Shown here one piece after another: positions 32,188 through 39,105 of a stretch of DNA of 64,000 nucleotides. A model generated the notes under the pieces. It worked only from the letters and a program-made list of their open reading frames with translations, was not told the origin of the DNA and ran no database searches. The translations under genes were made by a program, and so were the position numbers. Position 1 is the stretch's first letter. Every line of letters starts with the position of its first letter. This stretch comes from Sphingomonas faeni. GTDB lineage: Bacteria; Pseudomonadota; Alphaproteobacteria; Sphingomonadales; Sphingomonadaceae. Where the stretch lies: NCBI RefSeq assembly GCF_003053745.1, contig NZ_QAYE01000001.1, positions 1 to 64,000 on the forward strand. Direction: 5' to 3'.

Positions 32188-34244
32188 GCTGCCAGCGCCT
32201 GCTGCGAGGCACCGATGACCGCGACGACTTCGACGGCCTTCTCCTCGGGCACTTCGAAGAACGACATGACGGGCGTATCGGGAAGGCACGTTCGCACCAG
32301 CTTGCGGATCGCGATGCGGATGGTCGGCTGGACGACCAGCGCGAACGGTTTGGCCTCGGCGATCAGCGGTTCGGCGGCGCGTTGCAGCGCCTCGACGATG
32401 CGCCGGCCGAGATCGGGTTCGATGACGTGGCGGCGCGATTGATCGGCGCGCATCGCCTGGCCGAGCAGACCTTCCAATTGACCCTCCAACGTCATGACGC
32501 GCAGCGGTTCGCGCACGCCGCACAGTTTCTGGATGATGAGCGCGCCGAGTTCGGGACGGATCGTCTCGATGATCTCCTCGGCATCCTGCGTGCGCTGCGC
32601 CGCGACTGCGATCGCGCCGGCGATGCGACGGAATTCCTTGAGCGGGACGTTCTCCGCGAGCAGGCCCTTGAGGACTTGCGTCAGCGTCGTGATCGGCAGC
32701 GGCGCGAGCGCGGCGACCAGCTGCGCGGCGCGCTCCTTGAGGCCGTCGAGCAGCGCCTGGACTTCGTCCTGGCCGAGCAGCTCGGACGCGTTCTGGCCGA
32801 GCAGGTGGTTGAGGTGCGTCGCCATCACCGTGCCGGGATCGACCACGAGATAGCCCGCGCCGGTCGCGGCATCGGCGTCGCCCGCATCGACCCAGGTCGC
32901 GTCGAGCCCGAAGGTGGGGTCCTTGACCTTCTTGCCGAACAGGTCGCCGAACGCCTGGCCCGTATCGAGCGCGAGCATCTCGTCGGGCGACACCGTGTCC
33001 TCGCCGACCACGACGCCGTTGACGAGGATGCGGTAGACGTAGGGCGCGAGGTTGATGTCGTCGCGGACGCGGACCTGCGGCACGACGAAGCCGAGTTCCT
33101 TCGACAGCTGGCGACGCACGCCGGTGATGCGGCCCATCAGCGGCGAGCCGCGACGCTCGTCGGCGAGCGGCACCAGGCCGTAACCGATGTCGAGATTGAC
33201 CTGCATGCCGTCGGTGACTTCCTCCCAGCCGATCTTCGACTGGTCGATCGTCTCGACGGGGACGACCACGACGGGGGCAGGGCGGCGCTCGATCTGGCGG
33301 AGCTTCCACGCGGCGAACCCGGCGATCGCCGCGGCCGGCAGGATCACCATGTGCGGCATGCCGGGCAGGATGCCGAGCAGCGCGAGGATGACCGCGACCG
33401 GCGTCCAGGTGCGTGGGCTTCCGAACTGGCCGCCGATCTGGCCGGCAAGGTCCTTGTCGGAGGTGACGCGCGTAACGATCGAGGCGGCGGCGATCGACAG
33501 CATCAGCGACGGCAGCTGCGCGACGAGCGCGTCGCCGATCGCGAGCAGGATGTAGTTGTGCGCGGCATCGGCGATCGTCATGCCGTGGCTGACGGGGCCG
33601 AGGATCAGGCCGCCGATGATGTTGGCGGCGAGGATCAGCATCGCCGCGACCGCATCGCCCTTCACGAACTTCGACGAGCCGTCCATCGAGCCGTAGAAAT
33701 CGGCTTCGGTGGAGACTTCGACGCGGCGCGCCTTGGCTTCGTCGGGGGTGATCAGGCCGGCGTTCAAGTCGGCGTCGATGGCCATCTGCTTGCCGGGCAA
33801 CGCGTCGAGCGTGAAACGCGCGCTGACTTCCGACACGCGGCCGGCGCCCTTGGTGACGACGATCATGTTGATGATCATCAGGATCGCGAAGACGAAGATG
33901 CCGACGACGTAATCGCCGCCGATCAGGAATGTGCCGAACGCCTCGATCACGTGGCCCGCCGCGCTCTCGCCCTCGTGGCCGTGGACCAGCACGATGCGGG
34001 TGGAGGCGACGTTGAGGCCGAGGCGGAAGAGGGTCGCGAACAGGAGGACGGTCGGGAAGGCGGAAAAATCGAGCGGCTTCTGCGCGTTGAGCGCGACCAT
34101 CAGCACGGCCAGGCTGATCGCGATGTTCGCCACGAAGAAGATGTCGAGCATGAACGCCGGGATCGGCACGACCATGACGAGCACGAGCAGCAGGATCGCG
34201 AGCGGCAGGACCGACGCGCGCGCGTTAGAGAGAATGCGGTTCAT
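32184..34244 (-). CDS. flhA: Flagellar export gate protein FlhA
   Basis: The largest export-gate protein, 686 residues. About eight membrane helices fill residues 1-330, including the family motif FVVTKGAGRVSEVSARFTLD-like loop near residue 140 and DADLNAGLITPDEAKARR. The large cytoplasmic domain contains LGYGLVPLAD-like, GSPLMGRITGVRRQLSKELG and FVVPQVRVRDDINLAPYVYR. It begins 3 bp after the slt stop and overlaps fliA by four bases. Confidence 0.96.
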   Translation of the reverse strand: MNRILSNARASVLPLAILLLVLVMVVPIPAFMLDIFFVANIAISLAVLMVALNAQKPLDFSAFPTVLLFATLFRLGLNVASTRIVLVHGHEGESAAGHVIEAFGTFLIGGDYVVGIFVFAILMIINMIVVTKGAGRVSEVSARFTLDALPGKQMAIDADLNAGLITPDEAKARRVEVSTEADFYGSMDGSSKFVKGDAVAAMLILAANIIGGLILGPVSHGMTIADAAHNYILLAIGDALVAQLPSLMLSIAAASIVTRVTSDKDLAGQIGGQFGSPRTWTPVAVILALLGILPGMPHMVILPAAAIAGFAAWKLRQIERRPAPVVVVPVETIDQSKIGWEEVTDGMQVNLDIGYGLVPLADERRGSPLMGRITGVRRQLSKELGFVVPQVRVRDDINLAPYVYRILVNGVVVGEDTVSPDEMLALDTGQAFGDLFGKKVKDPTFGLDATWVDAGDADAATGAGYLVVDPGTVMATHLNHLLGQNASELLGQDEVQALLDGLKERAAQLVAALAPLPITTLTQVLKGLLAENVPLKEFRRIAGAIAVAAQRTQDAEEIIETIRPELGALIIQKLCGVREPLRVMTLEGQLEGLLGQAMRADQSRRHVIEPDLGRRIVEALQRAAEPLIAEAKPFALVVQPTIRIAIRKLVRTCLPDTPVMSFFEVPEEKAVEVVAVIGASQQALAA

Positions 34245-34247
34245 GGC

Positions 34248-35105
34248 TTAGCCGCCCAACCGTGCGAGCATCATGTACGCGAGCCGCGCGGTATCGGGCG
34301 TCGGGCGCAGGATACTGGCGGCGGCCTGCGTCGTCTTGCCGGTGAACCTGCCCATTGCAGTGCCCATTGCCGATTGGGCCCAGGCCAGCGCGTCGTCGGC
34401 GCTTTCGTTGTTGCCGGTGATGACCGTGCTGCCGTTCATGTCGAGCGCCTGCGCGGCGTAGTTGGCGGGCGTCGCGGTCGCGCTTGCCCCGGCGGCGGCA
34501 CCGCCGAGCTTGTCGGAGAAGCGGTCGTAGATCGCCGACAGCGTGCGCGGCTGGTTGTTGGAGTCGTAGAAGACGTTGTGGTTCGCGCGTGCGGCGGCGG
34601 GGAACAGCGCGGCGCCACTAGCCTGCGGGTTGGCCTGCATCGTCTTGAGGAACTTGGTCGCGCCGCCGAGGCCCATGAAATGCGCCATGTAGAGGTCGGT
34701 GCCGGACGCGGGACGGTTCAGCGTGCCTTCGAGCGAGGCCTTGTTGTCCGACGCGTATTCGGCGGCCATCAGCGAGGCGGCGTTGGGATCGTTGCGGAGC
34801 GCGAGGATAGCCGCCTTGGTGCCGGCATCGCCGACCGAGAGGCGGCCGCTCGACGACTGGCCGATGCTGTTCGCGGCCCACGCCATGCCGTGCTCGGCGC
34901 CGTGCTTCTTGACGACGGACAGCCAGCTCTGTTCGATGAACTGATAGAGACCGGATGCGCTCGACGTGCCGGCCTTGGCGTTGGCGTTGAGCCCGCTCTC
35001 GAGCTTCGCCTGGCCCAGCAGATAGTCGAAATCCACGCCCGTCTTGCTGCTTGCAAGCGCGATCGCGGACTGGATCCGGCCGGTAGTGATAGGATTGACG
35101 GTCAT
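34248..35105 (-). CDS. Flagellar-associated lytic transglycosylase (SLT fold)
   Basis: A 285-residue protein with one soluble lytic transglycosylase domain near the N-terminus. The catalytic glutamate lies in LLGQAKLESGLNANAKAG and the substrate motif in ASGLYQFIEQSW. It probably opens the peptidoglycan for rod or hook passage, a job done in enterics by the FlgJ muramidase domain, which FlgJ here lacks. No signal peptide is visible (it starts MTVNPITTGRIQSAI), so export may use the flagellar system or another route. It is the first gene of the slt-flhA-fliA operon behind a sigma-54 promoter. Confidence 0.87.
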   Translation of the reverse strand: MTVNPITTGRIQSAIALASSKTGVDFDYLLGQAKLESGLNANAKAGTSSASGLYQFIEQSWLSVVKKHGAEHGMAWAANSIGQSSSGRLSVGDAGTKAAILALRNDPNAASLMAAEYASDNKASLEGTLNRPASGTDLYMAHFMGLGGATKFLKTMQANPQASGAALFPAAARANHNVFYDSNNQPRTLSAIYDRFSDKLGGAAAGASATATPANYAAQALDMNGSTVITGNNESADDALAWAQSAMGTAMGRFTGKTTQAAASILRPTPDTARLAYMMLARLGG

Positions 35106-35140
35106 GCCCGTGTGCGGTGCCCCTGGTTCAGGGGATACTC

Positions 35141-35156
35141 AGCAAGGGGCGTGCCA
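35141..35156 (-). promoter_or_regulatory. Sigma-54 promoter for slt-flhA-fliA
   Basis: Read on the minus strand: TGGCACG, CCCC, TTGCT, a perfect match to the -24/-12 consensus with GG and GC at the right spacing. It is preceded by AAAAC, as in the flgB promoter. Transcription should start near 35130, about 25 nt before the slt start. Confidence 0.85.
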
Positions 35157-35181
35157 GTTTTGGTATTCGGTTCCCGTAGCG

Positions 35182-35266
35182 CCGTCATCCTGACGAAAGT
35201 CAGGATCCAGAGCCATGTAGCGCAACCCTCTGTTACTCTGGATCCTGACTTTCGTCAGGATGACGG
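35182..35266. repeat. Perfect 31-bp inverted repeat between flgN and slt
   Basis: Arms 35182-35212 and 35236-35266 are exact reverse complements. Each arm contains an inner hairpin TCCTGACGAAAGTCAGGA. It is a REPIN-like element of a different family from those at 16550 and 17737. Lying downstream of flgN, it may also end the flgM-flgN transcript. Confidence 0.85.
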
Positions 35267-35291
35267 AGGTTAAAAGGGACGGGCGCAGAAG

Positions 35292-35609
35292 TCAGGCGTA
35301 CGCGGCGCGCAGGCCTGGGCGGTAGCCGGCAATGGCACCGTCGCCGGTCAGGGTTTGCAGGCGGCGGCGAACATTTGCCGCCATCAAGTTGGTATAGATC
35401 CGGCACGTCTCGTTGAGCCGGTTCGCCTCGTCGGCCAGCTCGCGGATCTCGGTGCCCGCGGGCCCGGTGCCGAGCAGCGCGACCTGTTCGATCCCGGCGA
35501 GCTTGTCCGCGGTCGCGCGCTCCAGACTGGCGACGTCGTTCGACTTCAGCGCGGCGATCTCGGCGTGCAGCGCGTCGATCACGCGGATCAGGGCATCACG
35601 CCGTTTCAT
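35292..35609 (-). CDS. flgN: Flagellar chaperone FlgN-like protein
   Basis: A 105-residue helical protein. It is likely the export chaperone for the hook-filament junction proteins FlgK and FlgL. A coiled-coil N-terminal half (DALHAEIAALKSNDVASLER) and a second helix pair (ELADEANRLNETCRIYTNLM) fit the family, and it overlaps the end of flgM by 14 bp. Sequence conservation is weak, so the call relies partly on position. Confidence 0.8.
   Translation of the reverse strand: MKRRDALIRVIDALHAEIAALKSNDVASLERATADKLAGIEQVALLGTGPAGTEIRELADEANRLNETCRIYTNLMAANVRRRLQTLTGDGAIAGYRPGLRAAYA
35365..35380. promoter_or_regulatory. Possible FlbD enhancer within flgN
   Basis: CGGCGAACATTTGCCG, an imperfect palindrome of the CGGCAA-N4-TTGCCG type found twice before flgB. 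It lies about 210 bp upstream of the sigma-54 promoter at 35141-35156, a workable enhancer distance. Confidence 0.4.
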
Positions 35610-35892
35610 TGGAATTCCAGTCCAGGCGAAGCGCCATCAGGCGATCGGCGATGGTCGCGGGGAGGATCGGGAAGGTGCCCGTCGCGATCGCCTTCTTGAT
35701 CGCGGCAACGCGGCTGGCATCGATCGGCGGCGAGGCGGCCATCGACTTGGCGAGCGCGATCGATTCTGGGACCACCGAAATCTGCTTGGGCAGGACCGGC
35801 GTTTGTACGACCGTCGCCGGCGCCGCCGCGGCGATGCGCGCGACGGAGCGATCTCCTGCTACTGACGGCTTCGCGCCGATCGAGTCCACCAT
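35596..35892 (-). CDS. flgM: Anti-sigma-28 factor FlgM
   Basis: A 98-residue protein that binds and inhibits FliA until it is exported through the completed hook. The N-terminal half is disordered and alanine-rich. The C-terminal half has the two FliA-binding helices (PIDASRVAAIKKAIATGTFP, LPATIADRLMALRL). It is preceded by a FliA-type promoter, so FliA raises its own inhibitor, and it is followed by flgN with an overlap. Confidence 0.9.
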   Translation of the reverse strand: MVDSIGAKPSVAGDRSVARIAAAAPATVVQTPVLPKQISVVPESIALAKSMAASPPIDASRVAAIKKAIATGTFPILPATIADRLMALRLDWNSNETA

Positions 35893-35925
35893 GTCCGCAT
35901 CCTCTGGTTTGCGCTGACATCAGGA

Positions 35926-35952
35926 GAAACGGCTGCACGCAGAAAACCTTTA
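35926..35952 (-). promoter_or_regulatory. FliA (sigma-28) promoter for flgM-flgN
   Basis: Read on the minus strand: TAAAG, 14 bp, GCCGTTTC. The -35 is a perfect match to the enteric consensus, and GCCGTT is shared with the flagellin and fliD promoters. It lies about 35-60 bp upstream of the flgM start. Confidence 0.78.
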
Positions 35953-35977
35953 GCAAAATTAATCTGTTCGGCTGAAA

Positions 35978-36472
35978 TTAGTTCGACCAACCGGGAAGCG
36001 TCGCGCGACCGGCATCGACGGCGATCGCCTGAACCGGCGTGCGGGTGTCGTCGACCTTGACCATGAAGCGGCCGCCGGGCGCGGCATCACCCATCGCGAC
36101 GCCTTCGCGGCTGATCGAGAAGCCCTCTGTACCGGCTTCGATCACGATCGGATCGCCACGTTTGATGACCGGCGCGGCCTTCACGGCGGGCGTGAACGAG
36201 GCTGCTACAGCGGCGGGCGCGTTGGCGGGGCGGATGACGGGCACGAAGATCCGCCATGCGGGGCCGGCGCATGAGACGACGACCGCGTCATGCTGTTCGG
36301 AGCGCCACGACAGCGACACCGTCGGACAGGTCGCAAGCCGCAACCGCGCATCGACCGGCGTACGCGCGCCGCCCTCGGCACCGGTCGGGCGACCGGTAAA
36401 CGCGGCGACCGAGGCGTCGAGCGCGGCGGTATCCTGGAAGCTTGCGGCCATGAGCAGGAACGGAAGAATCAT
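35978..36472 (-). CDS. flgA: Flagellar P-ring assembly chaperone FlgA
   Basis: A 164-residue periplasmic protein with an N-terminal signal peptide (ILPFLLMAASF). The C-terminal SAF-type domain has APVIKRGDPIVIEAGTEGFS and RFMVKVDDTRTPVQAIAV. FlgA helps FlgI form the P ring. It is shorter than enteric FlgA. The start overlaps the stop of the MotB-like gene, so it is made together with the second stator pair, away from the flgBCD operon where flgA often lies. Confidence 0.88.
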   Translation of the reverse strand: MILPFLLMAASFQDTAALDASVAAFTGRPTGAEGGARTPVDARLRLATCPTVSLSWRSEQHDAVVVSCAGPAWRIFVPVIRPANAPAAVAASFTPAVKAAPVIKRGDPIVIEAGTEGFSISREGVAMGDAAPGGRFMVKVDDTRTPVQAIAVDAGRATLPGWSN

Positions 36473-36990
36473 GGTTGGGTCCTCGGGGCTTCGCCGACAA
36501 AGGCGACGGAGACGATGGCGGCACGGCGGCCGGGCTTGGTCGCGGTGACGATGGCGACGCGAGACGGTGCGACCGCGGCGAGCGCGGCGGCGACGGTGCG
36601 CGCGCGGTCGGCGGCGAGGATCGCGGCGCTGCCGGTGACGCGGTCGATATCGGCCGGCGTGCCGTCGGTGGAGCCGGTGACGGTGAGCATCACGCGGGGA
36701 TCCCGCGCCGCCTCCCGCGCCCAGGCGACGAGCGCGCCCGGCGTGGTCGGCAGGATTGCCGATCCGGGCGCGAAATCGAGGATGCCGGCGGCCGCGACGG
36801 GCATTGGCGTCGGCTCGGTGTCGTTCGTGCCGAAGCCCTCGCGAATGCCCTTCGCCAAGTCCTTGCCGCCGATATGCTGCGTCGCCTGGAGCAGCACGAG
36901 GAAACCGACCAGCAACAAGGCGAGGTCGGCGAGCGTGATCAACCAGAGCGGCTTACCGGTCGGCGCGTCGGGATATTCGTTGGCGTTCAT
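36469..36990 (-). CDS. Short MotB-like stator protein (second pair)
   Basis: A 173-residue protein with the MotB plan: a short cytoplasmic tail, then one membrane helix carrying the proton-accepting aspartate (PLWLITLADLALLLVGFLVL), then a periplasmic OmpA-like domain (ILDFAPGSAILPTTPG, VTGSTDGTPADIDRVTG, ADRARTVAAALAAVAP). The peptidoglycan-binding domain is cut shorter than in the MotB at 48209 and lacks its long linker. It overlaps the MotA-like gene by four bases and flgA by four bases. It may form an auxiliary stator or act in another role near the P ring. Confidence 0.8.
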   Translation of the reverse strand: MNANEYPDAPTGKPLWLITLADLALLLVGFLVLLQATQHIGGKDLAKGIREGFGTNDTEPTPMPVAAAGILDFAPGSAILPTTPGALVAWAREAARDPRVMLTVTGSTDGTPADIDRVTGSAAILAADRARTVAAALAAVAPSRVAIVTATKPGRRAAIVSVAFVGEAPRTQP

Positions 36991-37661
36991 ACGACGGTTG
37001 CCAGCGTCGGCGGCGCGATCGGGGCGACATAGCCACGCGGCGTCTCTCGTTCGGCAAGTGCCACCAACGGCGCTTCGATGCGCGCGCGTTCGAACGCCTC
37101 GTTACGCCCTTGCGCGCGCAGGCGGTTGGCGATCGGCATGAAGAGCAGGTTGGCGAACAGCGCGCCGTACAGCGTCGCGAGTAGCGCCACCGCCATCGCA
37201 CCACCGATCGCGCCGGGATCGCTCATCGTCGCGAACATCTGCGCGAGGCCGATCAGCGTGCCGACCATGCCCATCGCCGGCGCGACCTCGGCGGCACCGG
37301 CCCAGACGTCGGCGGCGGCGACGTGGCGTTCGATGCGGGCGCGGCGGCGGTGCTGGACGAGCGTCGCGACGTCGGTTGCGGAGGCGCCGTCGACGATCGC
37401 GGCGATCCCCGCGGCGACGTCCGCGTCGGTGATGACCGAGCGATCGAGCGCCATCACGCCGTGGCGCTTGGCGATGCGGGCGAGGGCAGTGATCTGGAGC
37501 AGCAGCGGGTCGGCATCGAACCGGCCGCGGCCGAGCGTGGTGACGGCGGCAAGTGCTCGGCCGAGGTCGCAGAGGGGGGTGCGGAGGACGACGGCGAGCG
37601 CCGTTCCGCCACCGACGATGGCGAGCGCTGCGGGGTCGAGGAGTTGGGCGAGCGTAATCAT
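36987..37661 (-). CDS. MotA-like stator protein (second pair)
   Basis: A 224-residue MotA/ExbB-superfamily protein from the ATG at 37661; the open frame upstream only covers repeats. The two C-terminal channel helices are well conserved, with the key prolines in EVAPAMGMVGTLIGLAQMF and LLFMPIANRLRAQ. An N-terminal pair of helices is present in reduced form (LAIVGGGTALAVVL). It is about 60 residues shorter than the MotA at 47341. No ribosome binding site is visible, and a sigma-54-like promoter lies so close that the mRNA could be nearly leaderless. Confidence 0.82.
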   Translation of the reverse strand: MITLAQLLDPAALAIVGGGTALAVVLRTPLCDLGRALAAVTTLGRGRFDADPLLLQITALARIAKRHGVMALDRSVITDADVAAGIAAIVDGASATDVATLVQHRRRARIERHVAAADVWAGAAEVAPAMGMVGTLIGLAQMFATMSDPGAIGGAMAVALLATLYGALFANLLFMPIANRLRAQGRNEAFERARIEAPLVALAERETPRGYVAPIAPPTLATVV

Positions 37662-37674
37662 GTGCGTGGGGTGA

Positions 37675-37690
37675 TGCAAGGGGTAGGCCA
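37675..37690 (-). promoter_or_regulatory. Probable sigma-54 promoter for motA2-motB2-flgA
   Basis: Read on the minus strand: TGGCCTA, CCCC, TTGCA. GG and GC are correctly spaced and the -12 half is perfect; the -24 half has three mismatches. The predicted start (about 37664) is only 3 nt before the ATG at 37661. A dyad ATGCCTCTGGCAT lies upstream at 37716-37728. Confidence 0.55.
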
Positions 37691-37739
37691 ATTGGGTGGA
37701 GGGTTGTCCCTCGTCATGCCTCTGGCATACTCTTCTGTT

Positions 37740-37846
37740 CCCCTCCCTCGTGAAGGGAGGGGCTAGGGGTGGGTGGGTTCGTTGCGGGTCGCGGAGTTCG
37801 CCAAGCAGCCCACCCACCCCCGACCCCTCCCTTCACGAGGGAGGGG
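37740..37846. repeat. Palindromic repeat pair, same family as 16550
   Basis: Hairpins CCCCTCCCT-N5-AGGGAGGGG at 37740-37762 and an inverted partner at 37824-37846. Symmetric G- and C-rich inner arms (GGGGTGGGTGGG/CCCACCCACCCC) lie between them. The same design as the fliQ-fliR element, with different loops. Confidence 0.8.
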
Positions 37847-37885
37847 GGAAGAAGGGGGGAGGGAGTGATGCCTGCGGGCATTTGA

Positions 37886-37992
37886 CACCACCCCGGCGGA
37901 GGCCGGGGCCCAGTTGGGGGACGTTGTTCACTGAGCGCGCGCTTCGTTACTGCGACCTATCCAACTGGGCCCCGGCCTCCGCCGGGGTGGTG
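37886..37992. repeat. Perfect 32-bp inverted repeat
   Basis: Arms 37886-37917 and 37961-37992 are exact reverse complements. Each arm contains the inner hairpin CCCCGGCGGAGGCCGGGG next to CCCAGTTGG. A distinct repeat family, directly downstream of the preceding element in the motA2-flgB gap. Confidence 0.85.
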
Positions 37993-38079
37993 GACCTGTT
38001 GGGGTGGGGTACGTCTGCACCAATTCGACGGAGTGGTGGCGGGTGTTGCGATCATCGTACGGCAGCACCTGCTTCCTTG

Positions 38080-38130
38080 TTCTCCCGCGAAGGCGGAAGC
38101 CCAGACTGGGTCCCCGCCTCCGCGGGGAAA
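38080..38130. repeat. Compact inverted repeat upstream of flgB
   Basis: Arms 38080-38104 and 38106-38130 (TCTCCCGCGAAGGCGG.../...CCGCCTCCGCGGGGAAA) pair with a few mismatches and almost no loop. It shares the GGCGGA-CCCAG core with the 37886 element and may be a diverged relative. Confidence 0.65.
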
Positions 38131-38181
38131 CATAGTGAGGCAGGGGGCAGTGGTTCGGTTTGCCGCCCCAAACACGCCAAC

Positions 38182-38230
38182 CGGCAACCGCTTTGCCGCC
38201 CGCCCCTGCAACACCGGCAACGTCTTGCCG
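38182..38230. promoter_or_regulatory. Two FlbD-type enhancer palindromes upstream of flgB
   Basis: CGGCAACCGCTTTGCCG at 38182-38198 and CGGCAACGTCTTGCCG at 38215-38230. Both are CGGCAA-N4/5-TTGCCG dyads, resembling the ftr elements bound by Caulobacter FlbD. They sit 65-113 bp upstream of the sigma-54 promoter, a normal enhancer position. Confidence 0.65.
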
Positions 38231-38294
38231 CTCCCCTTGCCGCCCGCCCGCCACTACCCGGCAAACCACCATCCCCCACCCTCGCCGCCAAAAC

Positions 38295-38310
38295 TGGCAC
38301 GCCCATTGCT
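38295..38310 (+). promoter_or_regulatory. Sigma-54 promoter of the flgB operon
   Basis: TGGCACGCCCATTGCT is a perfect -24/-12 element, preceded by AAAAC like the slt promoter. The start should be near 38321. That rules out the upstream ATG at 38312 and supports translation of flgB from the GTG at 38351. Confidence 0.9.
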
Positions 38311-38350
38311 TATGTCCGGTTGCGCAATGGGTGCGCCAGGAGACGGGCTT

Positions 38351-38689
38351 GTGTCAGGCGACACGCTTTTCGGAGTTCACGGGGCGGCACTCGAGGTGCG
38401 CTCGCAGCGCATGGGTGTGCTGGCGTCGAACATCGCCAACGCCTCGACGCCCGGCTTCAAGGCGCGCGACATCGATTTCCAGTCGGCGCTCGCGTCGGTG
38501 GAGAACGACGGCAGCACAAATGCGGCGACCAAATACCGCATCCCGACGCAGACCTCGATGGACGGCAACACCGTCGAGCTGAGCCAGGAGCAGACCGCGT
38601 TCGCCGAGAACGCCGTCCAGTATCAGACGACGCTGTCGTTCCTGAACGGGCGGATCGGCCAGATCACTCGTGCGCTGAAGGGGGAATAA
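38351..38689 (+). CDS. flgB: Flagellar basal-body rod protein FlgB
   Basis: A proximal rod subunit of 112 residues. The GTG at 38351 was chosen because AGGAG lies 8 bp upstream and the predicted transcription start excludes the ATG at 38312. The family's rod motif is clear (LASNIANASTPGFKARDIDF), as are the helical ends (LSFLNGRIGQITRALKGE). It is the first gene of the flgBCDEFGHIJKL operon under sigma-54 control. Confidence 0.93.
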   Translation: MSGDTLFGVHGAALEVRSQRMGVLASNIANASTPGFKARDIDFQSALASVENDGSTNAATKYRIPTQTSMDGNTVELSQEQTAFAENAVQYQTTLSFLNGRIGQITRALKGE

Positions 38690-38692
38690 GAC

Positions 38693-39103
38693 GTGTCCAA
38701 CCAGCCCATGACGATCTTCCAGGTCGCCGGCCGCGCGATGTCCGCGCAGCTCGTCCGGATGAACACCACGGCGTCGAACCTCGCCAATGCTGGCGGTACT
38801 ACGGGCTCCGCAGAGACCGCGTACAAGACCATGAAGCCGGTGTTCCGCACCAGCTTCGATGCGGCCAGCGGGATGTCGACGGTCGACGTCGAGCGCGTCG
38901 TCACGGCCGGTGAAGCGCCGACCAAGCGCTACGACCCCGACAATCCGATGGCCGACAAGGATGGCAACATCTTCGAGGCGGCGGTCGATGAAACCCGCGA
39001 GATGGTCGACATGATGGAGACCGCCCGCAGCTACCAGAACAACATCGAAGTGATGAACACGGCCAAGTCGCTCATCATCGATACCCTCAAGCTAGGCCGC
39101 TGA
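38693..39103 (+). CDS. flgC: Flagellar basal-body rod protein FlgC
   Basis: A rod subunit of 136 residues starting at GTG 38693, 3 bp after flgB; an ATG at 38708 is possible. Family features are SAQLVRMNTTASNLANAGGT, YDPDNPMADKDGN, and the C-terminal EMVDMMETARSYQNNIEVMN TAKSLI region. Secreted by the flagellar system with no cleaved signal. Confidence 0.93.
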   Translation: MSNQPMTIFQVAGRAMSAQLVRMNTTASNLANAGGTTGSAETAYKTMKPVFRTSFDAASGMSTVDVERVVTAGEAPTKRYDPDNPMADKDGNIFEAAVDETREMVDMMETARSYQNNIEVMNTAKSLIIDTLKLGR

Positions 39104-39105
39104 TC

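Noticed and set aside
32382..35273. A 963-codon open frame on the plus strand
   Set aside because: It is antisense to flhA and slt, which have clear families. Long antisense frames are common in GC-rich genes, and its composition (arginine, aspartate and histidine rich) is typical of shadows.
38312..38350. flgB starting at the ATG at 38312 or 38327
   Set aside because: The first lies before the expected sigma-54 transcript start and the second would have almost no leader. The GTG at 38351 has AGGAG in the right place.
37661..38350. CRISPR-like array in the motA2-flgB gap
   Set aside because: The repeats are inverted, belong to different families and are not evenly spaced; there are no spacers and no cas genes.
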